Source: an uncultured Alphaproteobacteria bacterium (lineage in GTDB: Bacteria > Pseudomonadota > Alphaproteobacteria > Caulobacterales > Aquidulcibacteraceae). From it: DNA of 8,366 nucleotides. Shown here piece after piece: positions 7,136 to 8,366 of the stretch. Both the position numbers and the translations under genes were made by a program. The DNA lies in the NCBI GenBank assembly GCA_937967725.1, contig CALBSY010000379.1:1-8366 (forward strand). The letters are read 5' to 3'. The notes under the pieces are model-generated. The model ran no database searches and had not been told where the DNA came from. It saw only the letters and a list, made by a program, of their open reading frames with translations. The first letter of the stretch is position 1; each line of letters opens with the position of its first letter.

Positions 7136-7232
7136 AGGCTGTCCGTCGCATGGTTAGGCTCAATCACAGGCTCGGGGCTCCCGCCGGGGCAGCCATAGCT
7201 CTAGATTGAACAGACTAAGCCGGAGATCGCCG

Positions 7233-8366
7233 ATGCCGATTTGGACCGACCGTAGACGATTGCTAGCCGGAGCGGGGGGATTGGGCGCCGCCGCATCGCT
7301 CGGCGCATGCGCCAATGCAACGGTCGTCGGCTTCGACAAGGCGCGCAAGTCGCTCGACATCGCTAATTCGGGCGAGCCGCTGTCGCTCGATCCGCACAAA
7401 GCCTCCGGGGTCTGGGAAAACAACATCATCGGCAACATGTTCATCGGCCTCACCACCGAGGACCCGCAATCGCGTCCCGTGCCCGGGATGGCGGAGCGTT
7501 GGGAGACCAGCGAAGACGGCCTGATCTGGACCTTCTACCTGCGCCGCGCGCAATGGTCGGACGGCGAGGCGTGTGATGCGCATGACTTCGAATTCGCGCT
7601 GAAGCGGATACTCGATCCGAACACGTTGGCGGAGTACGCGGCGATTCTCTATCCGCTGAAGAACGCCGAAGCGATCAACAGCGGCGAGATGGATCCGCAG
7701 CAGCTCGGCGTGCGGGCGCTGGACGATCTGACGCTCGAGATCGAACTGGAGCACCCCGCGCCGTATCTACCGCAACTGCTGAAGCACTACACGGCAAATC
7801 CGATTCCGAAGCACATCTACGAAGCGCACGGCAACGACTGGGTGAAGCCGGAAAACATCGCGGTCAACGGACCGTTCAAGTTGGTGCGCTGGTGGTCGAA
7901 CTACATCGTTCACCTGGAGCGCAATCCGGGCTTCTTTGACGCCGACAACGTCGTGCTTGAGCATCTCTATTACTATCCGTCCAACGATGTGAACGCTTCG
8001 GCGCGTAAGGTGATGGCGGGTGAATCCGGTTGGGCGACACGTTTTCCGTCAAACCAGGTGGACGAGCTGCGCCGCGTGCTGCCGGGCTTCGTGCGCGTCG
8101 CACCCTATCTCACTTGCAACTACTTCTCCTTCAACATGACGCGGCCGCCGTTCGATGACATGCGCGTGCGCCAAGCGCTGGCGATGGCGTACGATCGGGA
8201 TTTCGTCTGTTCGCAGATCTACCGCACCGGCGAGACGCCGGCCTATTCGTTCGTGCCGCCCGGTATTGCCGATTATCCCAGCACCGCGCGCTATCCGTGG
8301 GCGGACCGTCCGTTGGCGGAACGCAAGCAGGAGGCCGAACGGTTGTTGCGCGCGGCCGGATATGGC
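7233..8366 (+). CDS. oppA: Peptide ABC transporter substrate-binding lipoprotein (SBP family 5), 3' end outside window
   Basis: The frame is open for 378 codons from ATG 7233 to the last base; relatives are about 500-550 residues, so roughly the final quarter to third is missing. It is an extracytoplasmic solute-binding protein that feeds the OppB/OppC channel. The N-terminus has a twin-arginine-like start (DRRRLLAG, residues 6-13), a hydrophobic stretch, and a lipobox LGAC with the lipidated cysteine at C26. Family-5 features follow: SLDPHKA at 51-57, AERWETSEDGLIWTFYLR near 87-104, WSDGE, and NGPFKLVRW near 214-222. A GGAG at 7222-7225, 7 bp before the ATG, supports the start. It lies 97 bp after oppC. 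The weak 6-bp hairpin in that gap has no T tract, so co-transcription is likely. The oppA symbol reflects family and context; the ligand is unknown. Confidence 0.9.
   Translation, partial: MPIWTDRRRLLAGAGGLGAAASLGACANATVVGFDKARKSLDIANSGEPLSLDPHKASGVWENNIIGNMFIGLTTEDPQSRPVPGMAERWETSEDGLIWTFYLRRAQWSDGEACDAHDFEFALKRILDPNTLAEYAAILYPLKNAEAINSGEMDPQQLGVRALDDLTLEIELEHPAPYLPQLLKHYTANPIPKHIYEAHGNDWVKPENIAVNGPFKLVRWWSNYIVHLERNPGFFDADNVVLEHLYYYPSNDVNASARKVMAGESGWATRFPSNQVDELRRVLPGFVRVAPYLTCNYFSFNMTRPPFDDMRVRQALAMAYDRDFVCSQIYRTGETPAYSFVPPGIADYPSTARYPWADRPLAERKQEAERLLRAAGYG

Noticed and set aside
7177..7193. Small hairpin (6 bp with one bulge) between oppC and oppA
   Set aside because: The stem is weak and has no T tract. 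It is not enough to call an attenuator or terminator.

Overview
This window looks like ordinary chromosomal DNA from a GC-rich bacterium with strong G/C preference at third codon positions. The protein families (an AlkK/DmdB-type acyl-CoA synthetase, a DUF1499 membrane protein, a TIGR01244/DUF442 protein, and an Opp-type transporter with an RR-type lipoprotein signal) suggest Alphaproteobacteria, perhaps near Caulobacterales/Hyphomonadales. That placement is inferred from gene content and was not tested. No insertion sequence, phage gene, CRISPR array, tRNA or rRNA was seen.

Layout. (1) Bases 145-2611, plus strand: an acyl-CoA synthetase followed 22 bp later by a three-helix DUF1499 membrane protein, probably co-transcribed. 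(2) Bases 2704-2735: a 12-bp-stem hairpin with A's on one side and T's on the other, placed to terminate transcription from both sides between converging genes. (3) Bases 2751-4625, minus strand: an uncharacterised ATP-grasp-like protein followed 9 bp downstream by a LACTB2-like metallo-beta-lactamase-fold hydrolase, a probable two-gene operon. (4) Bases 4673-4786, plus strand: a probable 37-residue membrane protein, divergent from the ATP-grasp gene. (5) Bases 4783-5217, minus strand: a TIGR01244/DUF442 phosphatase-like gene interrupted by an in-frame TGA three codons before its catalytic cysteine; the downstream half is otherwise intact in frame. (6) Bases 5301-8366, plus strand: an Opp/Dpp-type peptide transporter, with two permeases overlapping by ATGA and, after 97 bp, a substrate-binding lipoprotein that runs off the window end.

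The transporter genes form one unit: the lipoprotein delivers an oligopeptide-like solute to the OppB/OppC channel. The ATPase subunits are not in the window. The synthetase activates a carboxylic acid to its CoA thioester; the DUF1499 partner's role is unknown. The ATP-grasp/hydrolase pair is the least understood part. The most unusual single observation is the TGA-interrupted DUF442 gene. I found no convincing new multi-gene system.
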